The notes under the pieces were generated by a model. It was not told the origin of the DNA, ran no database searches, and worked only from the letters and a program-made list of their open reading frames with translations. A stretch of 64,000 nt of DNA from assembly GCA_035527095.1 (NCBI GenBank), contig DATLBC010000125.1:1-64000 (forward strand), in the 5' to 3' direction. Positions within the stretch are counted from its first letter, which is position 1. Each line of letters begins with the position of its first letter. Made by a program: the position numbers and the translations under genes. This stretch comes from Sva-07 sp035527095 (GTDB lineage: Bacteria; Actinomycetota; Acidimicrobiia; Acidimicrobiales; Ilumatobacteraceae). Positions 8,938 to 16,812 of the stretch are shown here, piece after piece.

Positions 8938-9980
8938 TCGGCGTGCGCCCGCGAGACGCTCACGAGCGCATCGAGCGCGCCCTGTGCCCGGCCGTCGTCG
9001 ATCGCTGCCCCTGCGACCTCGAGACCGGCGGCGAGGTCGACAGCGACACCTCCGACCACCAGACCCGCAGCCGCATTGAGCACGACGATGTCGCGATGCG
9101 GCCCCGCTTCGCCGCCCAACACTCGGCGGATCGCCTCGGCGTTCTCGTCCGGGTCGCCTCCTCGCAGGTCGTCGGGCGTGGCCGGGGAGAGCCCGAGTCT
9201 GCCAGGGTCGATCGTGAACTCGTCGATCGAGCCGTTGGCAAGCGCCAGCACCGTGGACGTCCCAGTGGTGGTCAACTCGTCGAGCCCGTCGCCGTGGACG
9301 ACCCAGGCATGGCTGAGCCCCTCGCGTTGCAGGGTGAGCGCCATCGGCTCGACGAAGCGGGGGTCGGCAACACCGATCACCTGGCGTCGCACACGACCCG
9401 GATTGGCCATCGGGCCAAGCAGGTTGAACGCCGTGGGTACGCCGATCTCGCGGCGTGGCGGTCCGGCGAAACGGAACGCTGGATGGAACACCGGGGCGAA
9501 GCAGAAGCCGATGCCGGCCTCACGGACACAGGCCGCGACGCCATCGGCGCCGAGCTCGATGACGACGCCGAGCAGTTCGAGCAGGTCGGCACTGCCGCAC
9601 TTCGACGAGGCCGAGCGGTTTCCGTGCTTGCAGACCGGCACTCCGGCGCCGGCGATGACCAATGCGGCCATCGTCGAGACGTTGATCGAGTGCGACCCGT
9701 CACCGCCGGTGCCGACGATGTCGACGCACCGGCTGCGTTCATCCTCGGTGAGCGGCACGATGGTCGCTTCGGCAAGCGCACCGTCGAGGAGTCCGGTGAG
9801 CTCGTCGACATGTTCCCCCTTGGCCCGCAACGCCACGAGAAACGCCGCAATCTGGGCCTCGGACGCGTCGCCGCGCAGAATCGTCGACATCACGTCGCGG
9901 GAGGTGGCTTCGTCGAGGTCCCGTCCGGCGATCAGCTCGGACAGGATCGAGGGCCAGGAGAACGGAGTGCTCGACGACAT
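8934..9980 (-). CDS. trpD: Anthranilate phosphoribosyltransferase
   Basis: Transfers phosphoribose from PRPP to anthranilate, the second step of tryptophan synthesis. The 348-aa protein has the PRPP-binding GTGGDGSHSINVST at about 90-103 and KHGNRSASSKCGSAD at 118-132. It also has the helical N-terminal domain with LTGLLDGAL and a C-terminal segment with NAAAGL. All core motifs are intact. It is translationally coupled to thrB and lies 68 bp downstream of whiB; no other trp genes are nearby. Confidence 0.94.
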   Translation of the reverse strand: MSSSTPFSWPSILSELIAGRDLDEATSRDVMSTILRGDASEAQIAAFLVALRAKGEHVDELTGLLDGALAEATIVPLTEDERSRCVDIVGTGGDGSHSINVSTMAALVIAGAGVPVCKHGNRSASSKCGSADLLELLGVVIELGADGVAACVREAGIGFCFAPVFHPAFRFAGPPRREIGVPTAFNLLGPMANPGRVRRQVIGVADPRFVEPMALTLQREGLSHAWVVHGDGLDELTTTGTSTVLALANGSIDEFTIDPGRLGLSPATPDDLRGGDPDENAEAIRRVLGGEAGPHRDIVVLNAAAGLVVGGVAVDLAAGLEVAGAAIDDGRAQGALDALVSVSRAHAE

Positions 9981-10048
9981 CGAGCAGATGGTAGGTGAGC
10001 TCGTGTTGCGTCGCGCGCCCGGTTCGGGTCACGCGAGGCAACCCGAGG

Positions 10049-10288
10049 TCAGCGCGTTCGGCGGCGTTGGCGGATGATCCGTCGACGATCGCGTTCGGTG
10101 GCGCCGCCCCACACGCCGGCCTTCTCGCGGACCGACAGCGCATGATCGAGACACGCCGCCTGCACGGAACATTCCCCACAGACCGACTTGGCGACCTCAG
10201 CTCCCTCGTCGTCGTCCGGGTAGAACACCGACGCATCGAGCCCCCGGCATGCTCCCAGATCCCACCATTTCAGTTCCTGTACCGACAC
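10049..10288 (-). CDS. WhiB-family iron-sulfur transcriptional regulator
   Basis: A 79-aa WhiB-like (Wbl) protein, a class restricted to actinobacteria and their phages. Four cluster-binding cysteines are at 14, 37, 40 and 46 (C-x22-C-x2-C-x5-C), followed by the GVWGG turn at 58-62 and a basic DNA-binding tail (ERDRRRIIRQRRRTR). The size resembles the short WhiB1/WblE class. Wbl proteins bind a NO- and O2-sensitive [4Fe-4S] cluster and usually partner with sigma factor region 4. Which subclass this is cannot be fixed by eye. Confidence 0.92.
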   Translation of the reverse strand: MSVQELKWWDLGACRGLDASVFYPDDDEGAEVAKSVCGECSVQAACLDHALSVREKAGVWGGATERDRRRIIRQRRRTR

Positions 10289-10395
10289 GTTCGGTGACTC
10301 CCCATTGCTCGCCCCTCAGTGAGACGAATCTAGAACTGCAGGGAGCAGCGCGCCAGTGAAATTCTCGCCGGCCCGATTCGGGAGCCGTACCTCGG

Positions 10396-11002
10396 TCAGT
10401 TGCGGAGGTCGCTCAGGAGTTCGGCGTGGGTCGAATCGGAGAGCTCGACCACCTCGCGGTAGTCGGGGTGTTCGATCTCGAGACGCACGGGCCCGATGGC
10501 GAACGATTCGATCTTTTCGGCGGTGAACTCGAATCGGATGTAGTGGACCGCGGCGGTGACTTCCTCGCGGGTGAACTGACCCGCATGGGCCTCTTCCGTG
10601 ATCGAGCGAACACGATCGCCGCTCGGCAGAACGATGGCCAACGAGCGCTCGATGCCGACCAGCTTCGGCAGCCATTCTTGCATCTGGTCGTCGCTGGTGA
10701 GTTCGAGGAACACGGTCGCACAGAGCTGACCGGGCTCGGGGAAACATCGGATTGTAGGTGTCGAGTTCGACCTGGATGTCCTCGTCGGTGACCAGCTTCT
10801 CGACGGGCGTGATCTCCTGGATCTGGAGGCGCATCGTCGCGCGGTTCTCGAACATCAGCGTGACGATCGTGCCGAACGACAGCCGTCGGCGGCGCTTGGT
10901 GTCCATGACCCCAGCTCGGAACTCGTCGCGTTCGCGGTCGTACGCGCGGACGTCGGCGATGTCGGCGAGAGTCAGCTTGCGGGTGCTGGTCCGGCGGGAC
11001 AT
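10396..11002 (-). pseudogene. DUF3501 family protein, interrupted by a one-base frameshift
   Basis: Third gene of the rubrerythrin operon, of unknown biochemical role. Reading from ATG 11002 gives a DUF3501 N-terminus (KLTLADIADVRAYDRERDEF, TLMFENRATMRLQIQE, ELDTYNPMFP). The frame is then lost at a run of four G on the + strand (10738-10741). Removing one base joins it to FPEPGQLCATVFLELTSDDQ and on through WLPKLVGIERSLAI, REEVTAAVHYIRFEF and a normal C-terminus at 10396. The joined protein would be about 201 aa, the usual family length. Either a sequencing error in a homopolymer or a real recent mutation. RBS AGGAG precedes ATG 11002. Confidence 0.82.
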
Positions 11003-11017
11003 GACATCTCCTGTGGG

Positions 11018-12319
11018 TCATTCTTCGGCGATGCCGTATGCACGGGCCATCACCTGCAGCGGATGCTGCGGCGTACGGCCGGTCTGCTCGACGATCGCGG
11101 TGTTGGCGAGGTGGCAGTCGCCGGCGACGACATCACCGCCGGCCTTGTCGATCTGTTCGCCGAGCTTCTTGGCGATCGGCACCGAGATGTCCTCGTTGCC
11201 GGCCCGAAAGCCCCACATGCCGTCGACACCGGAGCACTGCTGGACGAGCTTGACCTTGGCGCCGGTCAGCTTCATCAGGTCGCGGCTCTTGAAGCCGATG
11301 TTCTGGGCTCGGAGGTGGCATGGCGTGTGATAGGTGATCGACTCGACGGTCTCGCCGGGGAAGTCGGTGTCGAGCGAGGTGTCGTCACCCTTGTGAACCT
11401 GCATCAGGTACTCGGCAGCGTCGTAGGTGTGCTCGGCGACGAGTTCGGCATCGCGACCGCCGACGTAATCGAGGTAGTCCTTCTTGATGATGTAGCTGCA
11501 CGTCGGCTGCGGCACCACGATGTCGGTGCCGGAACGAACTTCGGCCGCGAGCGTCTTGATGTTCTTCTTGGCCACCTTGGTGAACTCCTCGACGTTGCCG
11601 GAGTGCAGCCATGGAGCGCCGCAGCAGCCGGCGTCGGTGTTGGAGCACTCGATCCCATTGCGTTCGTAGACCTTGACGAGGTCCTTGCCGATCTGGGTCT
11701 CCTGGTACTCGACGAGGCAGGTGGGAAAGACGGTGACCTTGCCGTGACGCTTGGTCAGGTGGATCGTCGGGCGCTCCTTGAACCAGGTGGAGAACCGCTG
11801 CTTCGCGTAGGGCGGCAGCAGGCGGACGGGCGAGACGCCGGTGATCTTGGCAACCGCCCTGCGGATTCCCGATCCGGGCTCTGCGTTGACGATCTTGTTG
11901 GCGATCGGACCGGTACTCGTGGCGATCGTGCCGAGCAGGTCGGTGCGACCCATCATGTGTGTGGTCGCCTTGTCGCGGGAGGTCTTGATGCCGTTGGCGT
12001 ACTGCATCGCATCGGCGCGCAGCATCAATCTCGGGAAGTCGAGGTTCCACTCGTGCAGTTCGGGGATGTACGGGCAGTTGACGTAACAGAGTTTGCACTG
12101 GAAGCAGTCGTCGACGACCTGGTCCTGTTCGGCCGGCGTGAGGCGTCCCGCATCTTGGTCGTCGTGCTTGTCGACCATCTCGAACAAGGTCGGGAACGAG
12201 GTGCAGAACGTGAAGCACAAGCGGCAGCCGTGACACAGGTCGTAGACCCGTGTGAGTTCCTCACGCACGTCTGCCTCGTCGAAGTACGCGGGATGCTTCG
12301 GGTCATACGTCGTGGTCAT
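11018..12319 (-). CDS. Two-[4Fe-4S] / CCG-domain oxidoreductase subunit (HdrD/GlpC-like)
   Basis: A 433-aa electron-transfer protein. Two ferredoxin-type clusters are ligated by C29, C32, C35, C39 and C72, C75, C78, C82. Two CCG-type cysteine-rich domains follow (DAGCCGAPW, TYHTPCHLRAQN and QQCSGVDG). This is the architecture of GlpC and of the heterodisulfide reductase HdrD subunit. It lies between rubrerythrin and DUF3501, a three-gene arrangement I recall as conserved in diverse aerobes. It probably supplies electrons to rubrerythrin for peroxide reduction. No catalytic flavoprotein partner is adjacent. Confidence 0.85.
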   Translation of the reverse strand: MTTTYDPKHPAYFDEADVREELTRVYDLCHGCRLCFTFCTSFPTLFEMVDKHDDQDAGRLTPAEQDQVVDDCFQCKLCYVNCPYIPELHEWNLDFPRLMLRADAMQYANGIKTSRDKATTHMMGRTDLLGTIATSTGPIANKIVNAEPGSGIRRAVAKITGVSPVRLLPPYAKQRFSTWFKERPTIHLTKRHGKVTVFPTCLVEYQETQIGKDLVKVYERNGIECSNTDAGCCGAPWLHSGNVEEFTKVAKKNIKTLAAEVRSGTDIVVPQPTCSYIIKKDYLDYVGGRDAELVAEHTYDAAEYLMQVHKGDDTSLDTDFPGETVESITYHTPCHLRAQNIGFKSRDLMKLTGAKVKLVQQCSGVDGMWGFRAGNEDISVPIAKKLGEQIDKAGGDVVAGDCHLANTAIVEQTGRTPQHPLQVMARAYGIAEE

Positions 12320-12424
12320 GTGACAAGTCTTCCGCGGTGAGTCGAGGTTGATCCAAACCCGCCGGACGCGAGCGGTCCAGCGAGGCCGAGGGAGGGGGCC
12401 GCCGTGCGGCCCCCTCCGACCACA

Positions 12425-12844
12425 TCAGGCCAGAGCTTCGAGGCCCTGGGCGAGACGGCCGGCGTGGCTCTTCTCGGCGCGCGCGAGCGTCTCGAACCAG
12501 TCGGCGATCTCGTCGAAGCCCTCGTCGCGAGCGGTCTTCGCAAAGCCGGGGTACATCTGGGTGTACTCGTAGGTCTCGCCGGCGATCGCTGCCTTGAAGT
12601 TCTCCTCGGTGTCGCCGATCGGCTCGCCCGATACGGGGTCGCCAACTTCGGCGAGATACTCGAGGTGGCCGTGGGCGTGACCGGTCTCGCCCTCGGCGAC
12701 CGAGCGGAAAAGCGCCGCGGAGTCGGGGTATCCCTCGATGTCGGCCTTCTGGGCGAACCACAGGTAGCGGCGGTTGGCCTGGCTCTCGCCGGCAAACGCC
12801 TCCTTCAGGTTCTCATGGGTCTTGGTGCCATTGAGGTCAGCCAT
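12425..12844 (-). CDS. Rubrerythrin, short form without rubredoxin domain
   Basis: A 139-aa diiron peroxidase-like protein. The ferritin-like four-helix fold carries likely iron ligands E20, E53, H56, E90, E124 and H127 in ESQANRRY, EGETGHAHGH, AGETYEY and ARAEKSHAGR. The C-terminal rubredoxin domain of classical rubrerythrin is missing, so another protein, probably the adjacent Fe-S protein, must donate electrons. The start is fixed by a strong GAAGGAG site seven bases before the ATG. This ATG lies inside the last codons of the Fur-like gene (8-bp overlap), so the two are coupled. Confidence 0.9.
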   Translation of the reverse strand: MADLNGTKTHENLKEAFAGESQANRRYLWFAQKADIEGYPDSAALFRSVAEGETGHAHGHLEYLAEVGDPVSGEPIGDTEENFKAAIAGETYEYTQMYPGFAKTARDEGFDEIADWFETLARAEKSHAGRLAQGLEALA

Positions 12845-13100
12845 GGTGATGCTCCTTCTGGAGTTCCGGTGTGGAATCGGGTTTGGGATGTGGATTCGAG
12901 CGGGAACTGGTGTGGGCACACGAGGCACAGGTGCCCTGAATGACGATCGAGGCCGATTGCGGGATGCATCGATCGTCGCCGTCGATGACGGTCGGGTGGG
13001 TCGTGCCGTCCTCGAGCAACGAGAACAGCAGCTGACGTTGTGGCGTGACCGTGAACCCCTGGGCCCGGAAGGCCAGTGCGAGCTCGATCGGAGACTTCAC
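12837..13100 (-). CDS. Fur/PerR-like regulator with internal deletion
   Basis: An 87-aa protein from GTG 13100. Residues 1-37 (SPIELALAFRAQGFTVTPQRQLLF...HPT) match the N-terminal winged-helix of Fur-family repressors. Residues 47-63 (SASIVIQGTCASCAH) match a family C-terminus with a CxxC zinc site. The middle of a normal 135-150 aa protein (recognition helix, wing and metal-sensing HHH/D region) is absent without any frame change. It may be a decayed regulator kept for translational coupling to rubrerythrin, or a minimal regulator. A palindrome lies 13-31 bp upstream of its start. Confidence 0.65.
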   Translation of the reverse strand: MKSPIELALAFRAQGFTVTPQRQLLFSLLEDGTTHPTVIDGDDRCIPQSASIVIQGTCASCAHTSSRSNPHPKPDSTPELQKEHHHG

Positions 13101-13112
13101 GGCGGACGTCCT

Positions 13113-13131
13113 ATCTGCATCTCTTGCAGAT
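13113..13131. promoter_or_regulatory. 19-bp palindrome, candidate operator
   Basis: ATCTGCA-TCTCT-TGCAGAT is a perfect inverted repeat with 7-bp arms and a 5-bp centre. A second overlapping palindrome, GCATCT-CTTGC-AGATGC, is offset by four bases. It lies in the 91-bp gap between the divergent Fur-like gene (start 13100) and glpD (start 13192), where an autoregulatory Fur/PerR or glycerol regulator site would be expected. The binding protein is not known; AGATGC half-sites are also seen in some NsrR sites. Confidence 0.5.
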
Positions 13132-13191
13132 GCGCAACCCATGCGGAGTGGGACCTTCGCCCCTGGCCGGCGCGGCACTAGCATCCGAGCG

Positions 13192-14907
13192 ATGTCGGGA
13201 CCGAAGCTGCCGTTCGAGCGTGAGGCGATGCTCGATGCGCTGCGCACCAGCACGGTCGACCGCCCCTTCGACGTGCTCGTGATCGGCGGCGGGATCACCG
13301 GTGTCGGCGTCGCCCTGGATGCCGCAGCCCGCGGGCTGCGCACTGCATTGGTGGAGCGCGACGACTTCGCCAGCGGCACGTCGTCGAAGAGTTCGAAGAT
13401 GGTCCACGGCGGCCTGCGGTACCTCCAGAACGGCGATGTCCGCCTCGTGTACGAGGCCTTGCGCGAACGCCGCCGACTGATGAGGAACGCCCCCCACCTG
13501 GTGGAGGTCCTGCCCTTCATGATTCCGATCCTGACCAAGGACGGCGTCGTGTCGAAGAAGGTCGCCAAGGCACTTGGGTCGGCGATGTGGATGTACGACC
13601 TCACCGGTGGCTGGCGCATCGGCAAGCTGCACCGTCGTGTATCCGCCGAGCAGGCGGCGACGCACTTCCCCACCACCCACCTCGACAAGCTCAGTGCCGG
13701 TTACCTCTACTTCGATGCCGGGGCCGACGACGCCCGACTGGCGCTCACCGTGGCGCGCACCGCAGCCGATCGTGGCGCCGTGGTCGCCAACCGGTGCGCC
13801 GTCGTCGACATCACCGTCGACTCGACGAACGGCAGCGCGACGGGAGCTGTCGTCGAAGCGGACGGCGCCCGGTTCGAGGTGGCTGCACGGTGCATCGTCA
13901 ACGCTGCGGGCGTCTGGGCCGACGAGGTTCGTTCGCTCGACGAGACCGAGCATCCCGACTCGATCCGGCCGGCCAAGGGCGTTCACATCACGGTTCCGTG
14001 GGACAAGATCCGCGTCGACATCGCGGTGATCATCCCGGTGCGCTCCGACCGTCGCAGCCTGTTCCTCGTGCCGTGGGGGCCGCGACCGGACGGTACGTTC
14101 CACCACGTCTACGTCGGCACCACCGACACCGACTACGACGGCCCGCTCGACGACCCACAGTGCACCGCCGACGACATCGACTACGTACTCACCGCGTTGA
14201 ACGAGGCCCTCGATCCGACGGTCACCGAGCGGATCACCGCCGATGACATCACCGGGGTCTGGGCCGGGCTGCGGCCGTTGGTCAAGAGCGCGACCACCGA
14301 CGAGGGTGCGAGCGCGAAGACTGCCGACCTGTCGCGCCAACACCAGGTGGCGGTGAGCGACACCGGGGTCGTGAGGGTGAACGGCGGCAAACTCACCACC
14401 TATCGCGAGATGGCCGAGGACACCGTCGACGTCGTGGTGAAACGTCTCGGCGCGCCGCGTCGTATGCGCCGATCCGCCACTCGGCGGCTACGGCTGCTCG
14501 GCGCCGGCAGGTCGAAGGCTGCCACCGAGCCCGGCACGGTCGCCCACCACTTGGCGCAGCGGTACGGCACGATGGCCGACGAGATCCGCACACTGGTCGC
14601 GTTCCGGCCCGACCTCGCAGAGCCGCTGGTCGCCGGCCAGCCATACCTGCGCGCCGAGGCGGTCTACGCCGCCCGTCACGAGATGGCCACCACGCTCGAC
14701 GACATCCTCGCCCGCCGCACCCGCGCGCACCTGTTCGACCGTCCCGCCAGCCTCGCTGCGGCGCCCGCGGTCGCCGCGCTGCTGGCCGACGAGCTCGGTT
14801 GGTCACACGACGACATCGAACGCCAGCTCGACGACTACCGACGTCTGTGCGCCGACGAAGAGAACGCAGGAGCACAACATGCCCACGTCGCCAACACCAC
14901 CGATTGA
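13192..14907 (+). CDS. glpD: Aerobic glycerol-3-phosphate dehydrogenase
   Basis: FAD-dependent oxidation of sn-glycerol-3-phosphate to dihydroxyacetone phosphate, feeding electrons to quinone at the membrane. The 571-aa protein has the dinucleotide loop VIGGGITGVGVALDAAARG near residue 30. It also has FASGTSSKSSKMVHGGLRYL, typical of GlpD, an INAAGVWAD-like segment (VNAAGVWAD) and a C-terminal helical DAO_C domain. ATG 13192 was chosen because upstream in-frame sequence is shadow of the divergent gene. The 3' end overlaps the next gene by 29 bp, the first link of a four-gene overlapping operon. Confidence 0.93.
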   Translation: MSGPKLPFEREAMLDALRTSTVDRPFDVLVIGGGITGVGVALDAAARGLRTALVERDDFASGTSSKSSKMVHGGLRYLQNGDVRLVYEALRERRRLMRNAPHLVEVLPFMIPILTKDGVVSKKVAKALGSAMWMYDLTGGWRIGKLHRRVSAEQAATHFPTTHLDKLSAGYLYFDAGADDARLALTVARTAADRGAVVANRCAVVDITVDSTNGSATGAVVEADGARFEVAARCIVNAAGVWADEVRSLDETEHPDSIRPAKGVHITVPWDKIRVDIAVIIPVRSDRRSLFLVPWGPRPDGTFHHVYVGTTDTDYDGPLDDPQCTADDIDYVLTALNEALDPTVTERITADDITGVWAGLRPLVKSATTDEGASAKTADLSRQHQVAVSDTGVVRVNGGKLTTYREMAEDTVDVVVKRLGAPRRMRRSATRRLRLLGAGRSKAATEPGTVAHHLAQRYGTMADEIRTLVAFRPDLAEPLVAGQPYLRAEAVYAARHEMATTLDDILARRTRAHLFDRPASLAAAPAVAALLADELGWSHDDIERQLDDYRRLCADEENAGAQHAHVANTTD

Positions 14908-16378
14908 GCTGCTCGGCACTGCGAGCCGGATCAGCAGTACGAGTGTCGAGGTTCCCGAGGAGGCACTGGCGGCCCTTGCCTCGATCTGCGAGACGATCGA
15001 ATCCGATACCGGCAGTTCAGTCGACACCGTCGCCGAAGCGAGCCGCGACTGGTGGCCGTTGGCGCTGCACTGGGCGCTGGCCGGTCAGGTGCCACGACTC
15101 GCCGAGGTGGTCGTGCGCCCGACCTCGACCGACGAGGTCGTTCGCGTCGTGCAGGTGTGCAACAACGCTCGACTCCCACTCACCGTCACGGGCGGACGCA
15201 GCGGGGTGTGCGGGGCTGCGGCTCCCGTCTTCGGCGGCGTCGTGCTCGATGCCACCTCCCTCTGCGGGGTGATCGCCGTCGACGACGTGTCCGGCATCGT
15301 CGACGTGCTGCCCGGCACGTTCGGCCCGGACCTCGAACACGAACTGCGCACCACGCACGGGTTGTCGGTCGGCCACTTCCCGCAGAGCTTCGACCTGGCG
15401 ACGGTCGGGGGCTGGGTGGCCTCGCGAGGTGCCGGTCAGTACTCGACGCGCTACGGCAAGATCGAGGACATGGTGGTCGGTCTGGAAGCCGTCCTCGCCG
15501 ACGGCACGGTCATCCGTACCGGGGGGGCGCCGGCGGCTGCCGCCGGGCCCGACCTGACCCAGTTGCTCGTCGGCTCGGAGGGGACGCTCGCCGTGATCAC
15601 CAGGGTGTGGCTGCGAACTCACCCGGTGCCGACACACGAACGGCGTGCCGCGTACGCGTTCGGTTCGTTCGCCGACGGCATCGAGGCCTGCCGCCACGTT
15701 CTGCAGGCCGGGGCGACCCCGGCGGTGCTGAGGCTGTACGACGCTGTCGAGTCACAGCGCGGCCAGGGCGGCGACGGCACCCAGTGCATGCTGCTCGTAC
15801 TCGACGAAGGCCATGTCGATCTGGTCGACGCGACGATGTCGATCGTCGACCGCGCGGCGCTCGCGCGCAATGCACAACCGATGCCCGAATCACTCGTCGA
15901 CGCCTGGATGGGCCATCGCAACGACACCTCCGCGCTGCAGGGCCTCACCCGCAAGGGCTTCGTGGTCGACACGATGGAGATCGCCGCGCCGTGGTCCCGA
16001 CTCGACACGCTGTTCGGCGACGTGCGCGCCGCGCTGCTTGCGGTTCCGCATGCTCGTGCGGCCACGTGCCATCTGTCGCACAGCTATCCCGATGGAGCCT
16101 GTCTGTACTTCACGTTCGCTGCCACCCCGCCTGCCGGCGAAGTCGAATCGACATATGTGGCCATGTGGGACGCCGGTCAACGTGCGGTGCTGGCAGGAGG
16201 TGGCAACCTGTCGCATCACCACGGCGTCGGGCTGAACCGAGGTCGGTTCATGGCCGAGGCACTCGGCACGGCACACGGCGTGCTCGCCGCCATCAAGTCG
16301 ACGCTCGACCCGAACGGCATCATGAACCCCGGCAAGCTCGGCCTCGCGTCACCGTTCGGCGAGGTGGCCTGGCCATGA
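14879..16378 (+). CDS. FAD-binding oxidoreductase, alkyl-DHAP synthase-like
   Basis: A 499-aa flavoprotein of the VAO/PCMH superfamily. The FAD domain (about 75-260) contains TVTGGRSGVCGAA, GVVLDATSL, GWVASRGAGQYSTRYGKIEDMV and VGSEGTLAVITRVWL. The C-terminus has HHHGVGLNRG and ends DPNGIMNPGKLGL. The RYGxIEDMV block and the His-rich HHHGVG motif are characteristic of alkyldihydroxyacetonephosphate synthase (ether-lipid synthesis), although glycolate and D-lactate oxidases share parts. Its place between glpD and glpK, sharing DHAP as metabolite, favours a glycerolipid role. Overlaps both neighbours. Confidence 0.75.
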   Translation: MPTSPTPPIELLGTASRISSTSVEVPEEALAALASICETIESDTGSSVDTVAEASRDWWPLALHWALAGQVPRLAEVVVRPTSTDEVVRVVQVCNNARLPLTVTGGRSGVCGAAAPVFGGVVLDATSLCGVIAVDDVSGIVDVLPGTFGPDLEHELRTTHGLSVGHFPQSFDLATVGGWVASRGAGQYSTRYGKIEDMVVGLEAVLADGTVIRTGGAPAAAAGPDLTQLLVGSEGTLAVITRVWLRTHPVPTHERRAAYAFGSFADGIEACRHVLQAGATPAVLRLYDAVESQRGQGGDGTQCMLLVLDEGHVDLVDATMSIVDRAALARNAQPMPESLVDAWMGHRNDTSALQGLTRKGFVVDTMEIAAPWSRLDTLFGDVRAALLAVPHARAATCHLSHSYPDGACLYFTFAATPPAGEVESTYVAMWDAGQRAVLAGGGNLSHHHGVGLNRGRFMAEALGTAHGVLAAIKSTLDPNGIMNPGKLGLASPFGEVAWP

Positions 16379-16812
16379 ACGTCGCGACGCCGGCGGGTCG
16401 GTGGGATGCCGCTGCCGTCCGCGCGGGGATCGGCGTCTGCCTCATCCTCGCGATCCCGCTCACGCTGATCGCCGCGTTCGTCGATTCCGACTCGTCGGGC
16501 CTCAACGCCTTCTTCTTCTTCGGCGCCATGTTCGGCTTCGTGCTCGGTGGAGGCTGCGCCGCCTGGGTCCAGGAACGTGGCACGCCGATGTCACACGGCG
16601 TGGCCACGACGATCATCGCCTACGTGGGCGCTCAGAGCGTGTTCATCCTGATCCGACTGCTGCGCGGCGACAGCGTCAACTGGTTCGGCGTGTTCTTCAC
16701 CCTGTCGCTGGTGACTCTCGCCGGTGTGGCGGGCGGCATCCTGGGCAGCCAGCTCCAGGCGCGCGGCTTCGTGCCGTCGAGCCAACGATCGAATCGGGAG
16801 AGAACTCAATGA
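16375..16812 (+). CDS. Small four-helix membrane protein in the glycerol operon
   Basis: A 145-aa integral membrane protein with four hydrophobic segments (about 17-37, 45-65, 76-95 and 105-125). Not recognised as a named family and unlike the aquaglyceroporin GlpF (no NPA motifs). It overlaps the flavoprotein stop and the glpK start, each as ATGA. It is therefore translated as part of the operon and may serve glycerol or lipid handling at the membrane; this is inference from position only. Confidence 0.7.
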   Translation: MNVATPAGRWDAAAVRAGIGVCLILAIPLTLIAAFVDSDSSGLNAFFFFGAMFGFVLGGGCAAWVQERGTPMSHGVATTIIAYVGAQSVFILIRLLRGDSVNWFGVFFTLSLVTLAGVAGGILGSQLQARGFVPSSQRSNRERTQ

